Assembly: GCA_005801425.1 (NCBI GenBank)
Contig: SYDY01000096.1
Location: 1-15,138, forward strand
Direction: 5' to 3'
DNA: 15,138 nt
Source of the DNA: Bdellovibrionales bacterium
GTDB lineage: Bacteria; Myxococcota; XYA12-FULL-58-9; SYDY01
Position 1 is the stretch's first letter. Every line of letters starts with the position of its first letter. The notes under the pieces are model-generated. The model did no database searches, had not been told where the DNA came from, and was given only the letters and a program-made list of their open reading frames with translations. This document shows, one piece after another, positions 7,313-15,116 of the stretch. The translations under genes and the position numbers were made by a program.

Positions 7313-7772
7313 ACATCTCACGATTGGGCTGATAGCCGATACGTGCATAAAAGCGTACGGCCTTGGGGGCTGCATGCAAAATGCAATGTTTAAGCCCTTG
7401 TTCGCGAAACCAATCCTCACACAGGCGCATCAAATAGCCGCCAATACCTCGGTCACGATAGGCCTTGCGTACAAACATTTGATCGACATAGCCGCAACGG
7501 TTGTCCTCGCGCAGACGAAAAATAGGATCTTGGGTAAGAATATCACCCCGCGAGAGGCCAATAGGTTCTTCACCTAAAAGTGCGAGAACAATATGGATTG
7601 TTGTTGATTTAAGCGCGGTTCGAATGTCTGTTTCAAACAATTTTTTTACATCGGCATTGTCTTCGTCGGGCGAGAGTTCGTCGACGAGTTCACATAGCAT
7701 GTCGACCACAGCGCGGTGATCTTTGGCGTTGTCAACGGCTGGCCGATAACTCAATTCGCGATTGTCAGACAT
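7299..7772 (-). CDS. GNAT-family N-acetyltransferase
   Basis: The 157-residue product fits the GCN5-related acetyltransferase fold, which transfers acetyl from acetyl-CoA to an amine. Acetyl-CoA-binding motif A is visible: YVDQMFVRKAYRDRGIGGYLM, with R106-x-x-G109-x-G111. A preceding beta strand (HIVLALLGEEPIGLSRGD) and a C-terminal strand pair with FYARIGYQP, typical of motif B, are also present. The substrate cannot be inferred. Start ATG 7772 follows the M16 protease stop by 45 bp, with only a weak GGG-containing ribosome site, so it may be cotranscribed with the protease. Its last 14 bp overlap the mutL 3' end on the opposite strand. No hairpin terminator is visible between these convergent genes. 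Confidence 0.88.
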   Translation of the reverse strand: MSDNRELSYRPAVDNAKDHRAVVDMLCELVDELSPDEDNADVKKLFETDIRTALKSTTIHIVLALLGEEPIGLSRGDILTQDPIFRLREDNRCGYVDQMFVRKAYRDRGIGGYLMRLCEDWFREQGLKHCILHAAPKAVRFYARIGYQPNREMFKKL

Positions 7773-7817
7773 AAACCCAATGATAAGGCATCAAAACAAA
7801 GTTGTCACGGGTTTGGG

Positions 7818-10565
7818 CTAAAACGAAAGCTTTAGCATCTCCACAGGAGCGATCGTTTGGAGGTCGTGTTTGATCTTTTTGGCATCTCCCACGACCACGA
7901 TGGTCCAAGCATCCTTCGGCAACAATTCTGGAATGCGTTGTGTAAAATCCATGGGGTGATGCAATGCGTTTAAATCCTGCTGCCATGCATCATGGGCTTT
8001 GCCCAAGCGTTGTTGCGTCCACCATGTGTTGGCCCAGGCGCTTTGCAATTCATGATGCGCTGCAAAATTCCCTTGGATGGATGCAATGCTTGTATCAACC
8101 TCGTTTTGGGTGGGCGGCTCTGTTTGGATGCGCTGTGTTTCATCAAGAAGCGTGCGCATGGTTTCTGCGGTGGCCGATGTTTTGGAATAGGTGCTCAGTG
8201 TGGTTCTTGCGGTGTTGAGATAGGCGGTATTGCTTGCGTGGGCACCATAGGTAAGGCCCTTTTCAATACGGATTTTACGATTGATCCTGCTTGTAAAAGA
8301 CCCGCCGAGGACTTCGGTCAACAAACGCAGGGACATCCATCGCGTATCGCTGGGGGGCACCGACACTTGACCCATGCGGATTTGACTTTGCACAGCACCT
8401 GGCTGATCCACCAACACAATGCGCAGTCCAGGTTTTCCGGGCAGCGGGGCTGCTGCCATGGAAGGCAAAGGTTGCGTTGCTGGGATCCATGCTGCAAAGG
8501 CTTTTTCAGCCACCGACCATACTTCTTCGGGCGCCACTGCGCCGACCACGTACAACGTGGCGTGTTGAGGTTGTGCAACCTGTTTCCACCAGGATCGCAG
8601 CAGATCCGGCGTGAGCTTGTTCAATGCGCGTGACCCGCCGGTGCTTAATTGTCCGTAAGGGTGGTCTGCGCCAAACAATGTTTGCGCCAGTGCCACATCG
8701 GCCAAGGCCCCACCGCTGCGCTGCATGATGCTGAGTTCGGCTTTGGTTGTCTTTTTGTATATTTTGAGTTCATCTGCGGGAAACGTGGGTTGATGGATCA
8801 CTTCGCCCATGAGCGATAATCCATCGGTCCATTGGTGGGAAAGCCCATCAAGCGTGATCGCGGTATTGTCGTTCAAGGCCGAAGCATCCAAGGCGAGCCC
8901 TTTTTCGGCCAAGATTTGAGCAATAAATTGGCTGCTATGTTGCGATGTGCCTCGGGTGAGCAGGGTTGTCGCAGCCGCAGCGACGCCGGGTGTGGGCTCG
9001 CTTGAGCGTCCACGGGGCAGCATGAGGCGTGCAGTGACCCAAGGAATTTTCGCATCGGGGATCACCACAACCCGGAGGCCATTGGACAACGTTTTTTCAT
9101 GGGTGTTGGGCGCGTTGAAGAACCAAGGCTTGGTGTCTATGGGCGGTGCTTTGGGGTAATGGGCCGGCCGTATGGCATGGGCTTTGGGGCCTTGGGGGTT
9201 GGGCTTGCTTTCCGCAGCGGCGATGAAGGTACTGTCGCCTTCTCGGGCAGGGGTTTTGCCCAACAAAAAGTTCCAACGTGCTTTCCATGTGGGCTCGACC
9301 GACACACTCAGGTGTCGTTCAGGCACAAAATAGGTTTGCGCGATTTTTTTCAGATCCTGCGCAGTGAGTGCCATGACCTTTTGCAAACGTGTGTTGAGAA
9401 CGTTCGGATCATCAAGCAGCAAGGCACCGTTGCCGATGTGTTCGGCGGTGGTCTTCACTTTGCGCAAGGATGCAACATGGTCCTGCACGTAGGTATTTTT
9501 CGCGCGCAAAAGTTCGGCGTCGGTGATGGGTGTTGTTTTGAGTGTGTCAGCATAGGCTTGAAGAAGCTTTAAAACACGCTTGCTGCTGCGCAAGGGCATA
9601 ACGCCTGCGCCCCATCCCATGAGACCGCCACTTTCCATGGTCATGTGGATGGCTTTGGCGACGGGTGCAATTTTTTTCGTTTTGACAAGATCTTGATGCA
9701 ATCGTCCTGCATCACCGCCATCCAAAACAAGGGCCAATACATCCAACGCCAATTCATCGGGGTGGCCGAAGGGAACGGTGCGATAGCCTACGCCCACAAT
9801 ATTGAGGGGACCGTGTTCTTCTTTTATTTTCAATGTTTTGGGACCGATTTCAGATTTTGCAGGCGCAATGGCCACATGGGGTGGTCCTGAGGGGATCCAG
9901 CCGAACAACGCTTCCACGTCGCGAAGGGCTTGCGTGTGAGGAACAGGTCCGACAATCACGATAATGGCGTTGTTGGGTACGTAGTGCTGTTCCCAAAAAC
10001 GTTGCAGTTCTTCTATTTTTGCGGCGCGCAACTGAGGGATGTTGCCAATGGGCAGCCATCGGTAAGGATGATCGGGGAAAAGGGACGGCGCGAGTTGTTC
10101 GATGACGGTCCCGTAGGGCTTATTTAATGAACTGATGCGACGTTCCTCTTCCACCACCTTGCGCTCGGTGTGAAAACCTTGGGGATCAATGTTTAATTTG
10201 GCCATGCGCTCTGCTTCAAGCCACAGGGCCAACCTGAGCTGATTGGCGGGCACTTGATTTTCGTAAACGGTTTTGTCGAAGGACGTAAATGCATTGCATT
10301 GTCCGCCTACGCTTTTGATTTTCTCAAAATGTCCCGTGGGGCCCAACTGATCGGTGCCGCGAAACATCATGTGCTCAAACATGTGCGCAAAGCCTTGGCG
10401 CGTGGGATCTTCGTTTTGGGATCCGACGTGGTACCATACCTGCACAGCGGCAAGGGGCGTGGACTGATCCTCCACGATCACCACGCGCAGTCCGTTGGGT
10501 AGCGTATGGGTTTGCATATTGGAAACGGATAATCCCATAAACAGTGACAGTAGGGCGAATTGCAT
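7818..10565 (-). CDS. M16-family (pitrilysin/insulinase-like) zinc protease, two-domain
   Basis: Zinc metalloprotease of the M16 family, probably exported. From ATG 10565 the product has 915 residues. Near the N-terminus the first M16 unit starts at THTLPNGLRVVIVED. It carries the inverted zinc motif HxxEH (His61, Glu64, His65) and a third ligand in EEERR (Glu141). A second, homologous unit begins near residue 496 with TLSNGLRVVVIPD and has lost HxxEH, as is normal for the inactive half. KGLTYGAHA near the C-terminus is the substrate-side motif. The start is uncertain. The frame stays open upstream to 10739, through the inverted repeat arm (58 extra residues). The hydrophobic stretch FALLSLFMGLSVS could be a poor signal peptide, and ATGs at 10538 and 10517 are alternatives. 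No good Shine-Dalgarno precedes any of them. The GNAT gene follows 45 bp downstream. Confidence 0.92.
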   Translation of the reverse strand: MQFALLSLFMGLSVSNMQTHTLPNGLRVVIVEDQSTPLAAVQVWYHVGSQNEDPTRQGFAHMFEHMMFRGTDQLGPTGHFEKIKSVGGQCNAFTSFDKTVYENQVPANQLRLALWLEAERMAKLNIDPQGFHTERKVVEEERRISSLNKPYGTVIEQLAPSLFPDHPYRWLPIGNIPQLRAAKIEELQRFWEQHYVPNNAIIVIVGPVPHTQALRDVEALFGWIPSGPPHVAIAPAKSEIGPKTLKIKEEHGPLNIVGVGYRTVPFGHPDELALDVLALVLDGGDAGRLHQDLVKTKKIAPVAKAIHMTMESGGLMGWGAGVMPLRSSKRVLKLLQAYADTLKTTPITDAELLRAKNTYVQDHVASLRKVKTTAEHIGNGALLLDDPNVLNTRLQKVMALTAQDLKKIAQTYFVPERHLSVSVEPTWKARWNFLLGKTPAREGDSTFIAAAESKPNPQGPKAHAIRPAHYPKAPPIDTKPWFFNAPNTHEKTLSNGLRVVVIPDAKIPWVTARLMLPRGRSSEPTPGVAAAATTLLTRGTSQHSSQFIAQILAEKGLALDASALNDNTAITLDGLSHQWTDGLSLMGEVIHQPTFPADELKIYKKTTKAELSIMQRSGGALADVALAQTLFGADHPYGQLSTGGSRALNKLTPDLLRSWWKQVAQPQHATLYVVGAVAPEEVWSVAEKAFAAWIPATQPLPSMAAAPLPGKPGLRIVLVDQPGAVQSQIRMGQVSVPPSDTRWMSLRLLTEVLGGSFTSRINRKIRIEKGLTYGAHASNTAYLNTARTTLSTYSKTSATAETMRTLLDETQRIQTEPPTQNEVDTSIASIQGNFAAHHELQSAWANTWWTQQRLGKAHDAWQQDLNALHHPMDFTQRIPELLPKDAWTIVVVGDAKKIKHDLQTIAPVEMLKLSF

Positions 10566-10570
10566 ATGAA

Positions 10571-10600
10571 AATATAATGAAGAGGCAACTGACAATACAA
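10571..10600 (-). promoter_or_regulatory. Possible promoter just upstream of the M16 protease gene
   Basis: On the minus strand TTGTAT (10600-10595) is followed after 18 bases by TATATT (10576-10571). Transcription would begin near 10564, which would make ATG 10565 unusable or leaderless and favour ATG 10538 or 10517 as the true start. The matches are 4/6 and 5/6, so this is tentative. It lies outside the repeat arm. Confidence 0.3.
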
Positions 10601-10692
10601 GTGTAGGCGTTATCAGGGCTATCGCATCTACATCACTGATGTTGCGCGGGGGGATTGATTTGTCACGCTGTGCCTCTCTCTGCCTCGCCATC

Positions 10693-11058
10693 CGTGTGCA
10701 GGTTCCTCCCGCCTTCCACAAAAGCCACGTGACGCGCATGATGTTTGGGATTTGATTGTATTTTTTGAACGCGTCACAACGCTTTTGTGGAAATGCGGTC
10801 CGGTCCGTTTACACGGCACGGCGAGGCCGGGTTCGGTAGACAATGACGAGGACTCACAGTCCCATATTGTGTGATGATTCGCTCCTGTTAAGTATCTGCC
10901 CACCTTGCATCTGAAAACGTTTGCATCGCCATTGCAGTGTAAACGGACCGGACCGCATTTCCACAAAAGCGTTGTGACGCGTTAAACACATTCAATCAGT
11001 AACAAATAACCATGCGCGTCACGTGGCTTTTGTGGAAGGCGGGAGGAACCTGCACACG
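10693..11058. repeat. Nested inverted-repeat (fold-back) element, four units
   Basis: Two 123-bp arms (10693-10814 and 10937-11058 on opposite strands) flank a 122-bp centre (10815-10936). Each arm has two blocks that are identical between arms: 48 bp (10693-10740 and 11011-11058) and 47 bp (10768-10814 and 10937-10983). They are separated by a 27-bp spacer that differs between arms. Each arm is itself an imperfect palindrome. TTCCACAAAAGC, three variable bases, then GTGACGCG occurs forward at 10714-10736 and 10959-10981, and reversed at 10770-10792 and 11015-11037. Each arm can thus form a 12+8-bp stem with a 33-base loop. Flanks diverge quickly beyond an ATGGCGA shared by both ends. No transposase is present. 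Fold-back or MITE-like DNA, or a structured RNA/protein site, are the candidate explanations. Confidence 0.85.
10815..10936. other. Centre of the fold-back element, no gene seen
   Basis: 122 bp of unique sequence between the two inverted arms. I see no convincing coding frame, promoter pair or terminator. A short GGAC/GTCC inverted repeat lies within it (around 10850-10862). Open frames crossing it rely on the arms and resemble no known protein. Confidence 0.5.
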
Positions 11059-11105
11059 CAATGGCGAAAGAACGCTACGCGAGTCAATTTTCGTTATGAA
11101 TGTGG

Positions 11106-11819
11106 CTAAAATGACTTCCCGATTTGAAAATAACCCGCTGGCAAAACGCCTTTTCGGAATAGGCCCAAATCCTCGTTGCTGGGGCTGTTGTTGCTAATAA
11201 ATACAAATTGCAAACCACCCGCAAGGGCCAAAGTTATGCCGTTGCGCAATTCCCATTGAAAGCCCAGCAAGCTTTCTGGACCACCCGCAACAATGTCTAT
11301 GCCATCTGTGTGTATGTAAAATACTTTGCCACCGGGCTGAAGAAAAAAACCTTTCCACGCTTTGTTGATAAAAATGGGCAATCCCAAACTGCCACCAACG
11401 CCCCAACCGTCGCCAAAGTAATTTTTGTAGATATTGTACTCGGTGCGTATCGCTAAATTGCGATGTACCGCTGCACCAAAGGAAATAGAAAACAAACCGA
11501 TCACGTATCCGAGGGTATTGGTGCCCACATTGTAGCGGTAGTATTCGTCGGGATGGCGTGTGGGAACGGGCTTCATGGGCGAAGCCGGTTGATACGACGG
11601 AGGAGGGTATTGCGCTGGTGCCTGTGGCATCACGGGCTGCGTTTGCACCACAGGTGCTTGTTGCAGCACGGGTTGCGCTGGCACGGGCACCAACATCATT
11701 TGTACCGGCACACCGTTTTGAATGACCGTGATCATTTGAGGCTGTTGATCAGCGGGCGATGGTGCCGCGGCTGTTTGGGCGGTCATCAAACCGGCAAGGA
11801 GGGTTGTCAATGCGAACAT
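11106..11819 (-). CDS. Secreted beta-barrel (outer membrane) protein with Pro/Gln-rich N-terminus
   Basis: The 237-residue product begins with a probable signal peptide (MFALTTLLAGLMTAQTAAA, cleavage after Ala19), though its N-region has no positive charge. A low-complexity stretch rich in Pro, Gln, Val and Met follows to about residue 90. From about residue 95 alternating hydrophobic/polar strands with Gly and aromatics suggest a small outer-membrane barrel, for example LGYVIGLFSISFGAAVHR and GGSLGLPIFIN. The protein ends in Phe (QIGKSF), the usual C-terminal signal for barrel assembly. The specific family is not recognised. ATG 11819 has TTGGAG about 10 bases upstream. The gene begins 53 bp after the acetoacetyl-CoA synthetase stop on the same strand, and the fold-back element follows its 3' end by about 47 bp. 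Confidence 0.75.
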   Translation of the reverse strand: MFALTTLLAGLMTAQTAAAPSPADQQPQMITVIQNGVPVQMMLVPVPAQPVLQQAPVVQTQPVMPQAPAQYPPPSYQPASPMKPVPTRHPDEYYRYNVGTNTLGYVIGLFSISFGAAVHRNLAIRTEYNIYKNYFGDGWGVGGSLGLPIFINKAWKGFFLQPGGKVFYIHTDGIDIVAGGPESLLGFQWELRNGITLALAGGLQFVFISNNSPSNEDLGLFRKGVLPAGYFQIGKSF

Positions 11820-11872
11820 AAAATCATCTCCAATAAATTTTGATGGTGCTTATGACTTCCAATATTTAGGTA

Positions 11873-13840
11873 CTATGCCGACTGCACCGTGGACGTTAGT
11901 TTCCGATAACAATCAAGGGCCGATGGATCGGCCAGTGATTCGGTATTGGCGGGCTCAAGTCCTGTGAGCAGTTGCAAGACCGCGATTTCCACTTTTTTTC
12001 CGCTTAAGGTGTATGGAATTTTTGTTACCGGCAAAATAATTTTAGGAACATGACGCGGTGTGGCCGATGCACGGATGGTGTTTTGGATTTTGATCCGCAA
12101 TGCATCATCCCATATTACCCCAGGAAGAAGTTTCACAAAGAGCACGATGCGAATATCACCCTCAAAGGGTTGACCCACCGCGAGGCTGTCTTCCACTTCA
12201 TCGAGACCCTCCACAATTCGGTAAATTTCTGCGGTACCGATGCGTACGCCACCCGGGTTGAGTGTTGCATCGGAGCGTCCAAAAATAACAACACCGCCAG
12301 CTTCTCCCTCGCTCCCTGAAAGGGCAATATAGTCTCCGTGGAACCAGGTTTCTTCAAGATTAGAAAAATAAGATTTTTTGTACTTGATGCTCGCCATGTC
12401 GTTCCAAAAAAAGACGGGCATAGAAACGAACGGGCTACGACACACGAGTTCGCCCCGCTCGCCTATGACCGGTTGATGATGTTGATTGAAGGCCGCGACA
12501 TCCATACCGAGACCCAATGCCTGAATTTCTCCGGCACGCACAGGACGTGTCGGATTTCCCAAGCAGAAGCAGGATACAATATCGGTGCCCCCACTGATAG
12601 AACTTAGCAAAACATCGGATTTTACATGGTCATAAACCCAACGAAAATGACCGGGTAAAAGGGGCGAACCCGTCGATAAGATCACGCGCAAACGATCAAG
12701 TGGATAGTGTTCACGCGGGTTCACATGATCCATGCAGCTCTGAATAAATTTGGGGCTTGTGCCAAAATGCGTGATCTGTTCGTCGTTTGCGAGCTTCCAC
12801 AAGCGATGTATGTCGGGATAACCGGGTGATCCGTCAAATAGCGTCACGGTCACACCAGGAACCATCAACGCGCTTACCAGCCAATTCCACATCATCCAGC
12901 CGCACGTGGTGAAGTAGGTGATGTTGTCTCCCGATTTAAGATCACAATGCAGTTTGTGTTCTTTGGCGTGTTGCAACAGTGTGCCACCTTGGCCATGCAC
13001 GATGCATTTGGGAACACCGGTGGTGCCTGAACTGTAAAGCACGTAAAGTGGATGGTTGAATGGAAATTGGGGCCACGTCGGTGCAAGGGCATCGCCTTCA
13101 ATGTATTCTGAAAAATTTGTAGGTTCGTCTCCCAACAACGCGATCGTGATCACATGTTCGATACTTGGAACCGCGCGCGCAATCTCTTCATTTTTGGCAA
13201 TACAATCAAAGCGTTTGTCGCCATAGAGATAACCATCCACACAAAACATAATGCGTGGTGTGATTTGTCCAAAACGGTCCACAATGCCTGTGACGCCAAA
13301 ATCGGGTGAACACGATGACCACATGGCGCCGAGACTTGTTGCTGCAAGCATCGCAATGATAGCTTCGGGAATATTGGGAAGAAGTCCCACAATGCGGTCA
13401 CCCGATGTAATACCCAAGGCAATGAGTTTGGCTTGCATGTTGGCCACAGCGCGTGTGAGCTCTGCGTGCGTCCATGTTTGTCGTCCGCGTGCATCGCTTA
13501 TTCCCACCAAACGAATGGCATCTTGGGAAGATCCGTTGTTCAACAGATTGTCTGCAAAATTAAGCGATAGATTTGGGAAAAAACGCGCATCAGGCATATG
13601 CGCACTTGTGCGCACGGGGGTTTGATCGCCGCTCACACGCAATTGCATTTTTTCAAGCAGCAAAGGCCAAAAAAGATCCGGTTCTTGCACGCTGAAACGA
13701 TGCAGTGCTTCATAGGTAGGAAGTGCACGTCCTGCGCATTGTTCGGCTGCTTTGCGGAATGCTTCCATGTTGCTTGCGGCAATGCGTTCAGGCGATGGGG
13801 CCCAAAGTATTTCGCCGGGTATTATCGTCTCTGTATTCAC
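11873..13840 (-). CDS. aacS: Acetoacetyl-CoA synthetase
   Basis: ATP-dependent ligase that activates acetoacetate to acetoacetyl-CoA (AMP + PPi released), giving access to ketone bodies or polyhydroxybutyrate breakdown products. The 655-residue product has the ANL-superfamily motifs: YSSGTTGVPKCIVHG near residues 268-282, TTCGWMMWNWL, ISGGTDIVSCF, GDYIALSG, GRSDATLNPGGVRIGTAEIY, and the catalytic-Lys region PYTLSGKK near 623. FNHPLYVLYSSGTTG and the ~650-residue length fit AacS rather than acetyl-CoA synthetase. The frame is open upstream to 13939 inside the thiolase gene. I take GTG 13840 instead: it lies one base past the thiolase stop, has GGAG 6 bases upstream, and gives the start expected for the family. 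Coupling with the thiolase gene is therefore likely. Confidence 0.93.
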   Translation of the reverse strand: MNTETIIPGEILWAPSPERIAASNMEAFRKAAEQCAGRALPTYEALHRFSVQEPDLFWPLLLEKMQLRVSGDQTPVRTSAHMPDARFFPNLSLNFADNLLNNGSSQDAIRLVGISDARGRQTWTHAELTRAVANMQAKLIALGITSGDRIVGLLPNIPEAIIAMLAATSLGAMWSSCSPDFGVTGIVDRFGQITPRIMFCVDGYLYGDKRFDCIAKNEEIARAVPSIEHVITIALLGDEPTNFSEYIEGDALAPTWPQFPFNHPLYVLYSSGTTGVPKCIVHGQGGTLLQHAKEHKLHCDLKSGDNITYFTTCGWMMWNWLVSALMVPGVTVTLFDGSPGYPDIHRLWKLANDEQITHFGTSPKFIQSCMDHVNPREHYPLDRLRVILSTGSPLLPGHFRWVYDHVKSDVLLSSISGGTDIVSCFCLGNPTRPVRAGEIQALGLGMDVAAFNQHHQPVIGERGELVCRSPFVSMPVFFWNDMASIKYKKSYFSNLEETWFHGDYIALSGSEGEAGGVVIFGRSDATLNPGGVRIGTAEIYRIVEGLDEVEDSLAVGQPFEGDIRIVLFVKLLPGVIWDDALRIKIQNTIRASATPRHVPKIILPVTKIPYTLSGKKVEIAVLQLLTGLEPANTESLADPSALDCYRKLTSTVQSA

Positions 13841-13841
13841 A

Positions 13842-15002
13842 TTAGGCTCCGAGATTTTCCACAATGATGGCGGTGGCTTCTCCACCGCCGATGCAAATCG
13901 CAGCGCATCCATACTTTTCACGTCGTGCGCGTAACGCATGCAAGAGTGTCACCACAATGCGTGCGCCCGATGCGCCGATGGGATGTCCCATGGCGACGGC
14001 TCCCCCGCGTACGTTGACCCGTTCGGGATCCAAATTCAAATCGTGCATGGCGGCCATGGTTACCACGGCAAAGGCTTCGTTGATTTCCCAAAGTCCGATG
14101 TCTTCAATGCGCAATTGGGCTTTGGCGAGCGCTTTGCGAATGGCTTCAATGGGCGCGGTGGTGAACCATTGGGGTTCTTGGGCGTGACTTGCGGTTGCCA
14201 CAATGCGTGCCAAAGGCTTACCCGTTTTTGCGATGGTTTCGTTGGACAACACCAAGGCTGCGGCACCATCATTTATTTTTGAGGCATTGGCCGCGGTGAC
14301 TGTGCCTTGGGGATCAAACGCAGGTCTCAGCGTTGTTATTTTTTCAAGAGGCGCGGCAAAGGGCTCTTCATCGGTTGTGACGCGAACTGTTTCTTTGCGT
14401 CCTGCCACATCGACAGCGGCGATCTCATCGGCACTTTGGCCTGATTGCGCACGGCGATAGGACACAAGGGCGTAGGCATCTTGGGCTTCGCGGGTGAAAA
14501 GATATTTTTTGGCGCAGAGCTCGGCGCAGCTGCCCATGTGTTGGTTGTGATAGGGATCCCAAAGGCCATCGTTGATGATGGCATCGATCATTTGGGCGTG
14601 GCCGAGCCTGGCCCCTGTGCGCGCACTCGGCAGTAGATAGGGGACATTGGACATGGATTCCATGCCGCCTGCGACCACCGCCTGCCATTCATTGGCCACG
14701 ATGCCGTTGTGGGCGTCCATGATGGCCCGCATGCCAGATCCGCATACTTTTCCTAGGGTGATGGCGCCGACATCGCGCGTGAGGCCCGCATGGTGTGCGG
14801 CTTGCCGTGCAGGGGCTTGTCCAATGCCCGCGATGAGAACATTCCCCATAATAACGTGATTTGGCTCCTGTTTAAGCGAAGCGCGTGCAATGGCTTCTTT
14901 GATGGCAATACCGCCCAGCATGGGGGCACTGACGGTTGCGAGGCTTCCTTGAAATTTGCCGATGGGGGTACGCGCAGCACTTAGAATATAAATGGATGTC
15001 AT
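13842..15002 (-). CDS. Acetyl-CoA acetyltransferase (thiolase II)
   Basis: Degradative/biosynthetic thiolase interconverting acetoacetyl-CoA + CoA and two acetyl-CoA. In 386 residues it shows the full catalytic set: acyl-accepting Cys87 in GKVCGSGMRA, the NEAFAV motif, His340 in GGAVAMGHPIGASGAR, and Cys370 in CIGGGEA. The segment MGSCAELCAKKYLFTREAQDAYA resembles mitochondrial-type acetoacetyl-CoA thiolases (ACAT1-like), supporting acetoacetyl-CoA as substrate. ATG 15002 gives the canonical start MTSIYILSAARTPIG. A TTG at 15020 is in frame but adds six unsupported residues. No clear Shine-Dalgarno precedes ATG 15002. It is the first gene of the minus-strand run and is followed directly by acetoacetyl-CoA synthetase, so the pair forms a ketone-body or PHB catabolic module. 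Confidence 0.93.
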   Translation of the reverse strand: MTSIYILSAARTPIGKFQGSLATVSAPMLGGIAIKEAIARASLKQEPNHVIMGNVLIAGIGQAPARQAAHHAGLTRDVGAITLGKVCGSGMRAIMDAHNGIVANEWQAVVAGGMESMSNVPYLLPSARTGARLGHAQMIDAIINDGLWDPYHNQHMGSCAELCAKKYLFTREAQDAYALVSYRRAQSGQSADEIAAVDVAGRKETVRVTTDEEPFAAPLEKITTLRPAFDPQGTVTAANASKINDGAAALVLSNETIAKTGKPLARIVATASHAQEPQWFTTAPIEAIRKALAKAQLRIEDIGLWEINEAFAVVTMAAMHDLNLDPERVNVRGGAVAMGHPIGASGARIVVTLLHALRARREKYGCAAICIGGGEATAIIVENLGA

Positions 15003-15075
15003 GGATGGGTGTGGTAGCAAATCATGACGATGGGGCCAATGGTGTATTTTTTCTCGAAGAGTGTGCGATAAAGCC

Positions 15076-15104
15076 TTGATTCATCTCCATATTTTTTCTA
15101 GTGT
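15076..15104 (+). promoter_or_regulatory. Probable promoter of the tRNA
   Basis: TTGATT (15076-15081) is followed after 17 bases by TAGTGT (15099-15104). Initiation is expected around 15111, about 6 bases before the tRNA 5' end. The intervening GC-rich discriminator is typical of stable-RNA promoters. The -10 match is weak (3/6). Confidence 0.35.
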
Positions 15105-15114
15105 GCGGCCGCAC
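15103..15114. repeat. 12-bp perfect palindrome before the tRNA
   Basis: GTGCGGCCGCAC is fully self-complementary and spans the presumed transcription start of the tRNA. It may be a GC-rich discriminator by chance or a binding site; the sequence alone does not decide. Confidence 0.5.
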
Positions 15115-15116
15115 GT

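Noticed and set aside
10628-10966. Open frame on - strand, 112 codons, spanning the fold-back element
   Set aside because: It runs through both inner blocks of the inverted repeat; the composition looks non-protein (Cys/His/Arg scattered) and no start signal is seen.
10981-10987. GTTAAAC resembling an integron attC core site
   Set aside because: No matching RYYYAAC partner at the right place and no cassette-like gene array, so integron cassettes are not supported.
10693-11058. Insertion sequence with terminal inverted repeats
   Set aside because: The 122-bp centre cannot encode a transposase and no target-site duplication is evident; only a non-autonomous or fold-back element remains possible.
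10693-11058. Phase-variable invertible promoter
   Set aside because: Inverted arms permit it, but no promoter is recognisable in the centre and no recombinase gene is nearby; kept only as a test in the findings.
11012-11197. Open frame on + strand, 61 codons, starting in the right repeat arm
   Set aside because: Its first 16 codons are the repeat arm itself and the remainder is antisense to the barrel protein gene; there is no ribosome site and no family resemblance.
13841-13939. Longer N-terminus for acetoacetyl-CoA synthetase from ATG 13939
   Set aside because: It would lie inside the thiolase catalytic C-terminus coding region, has no family similarity, and GTG 13840 has a well-placed GGAG.
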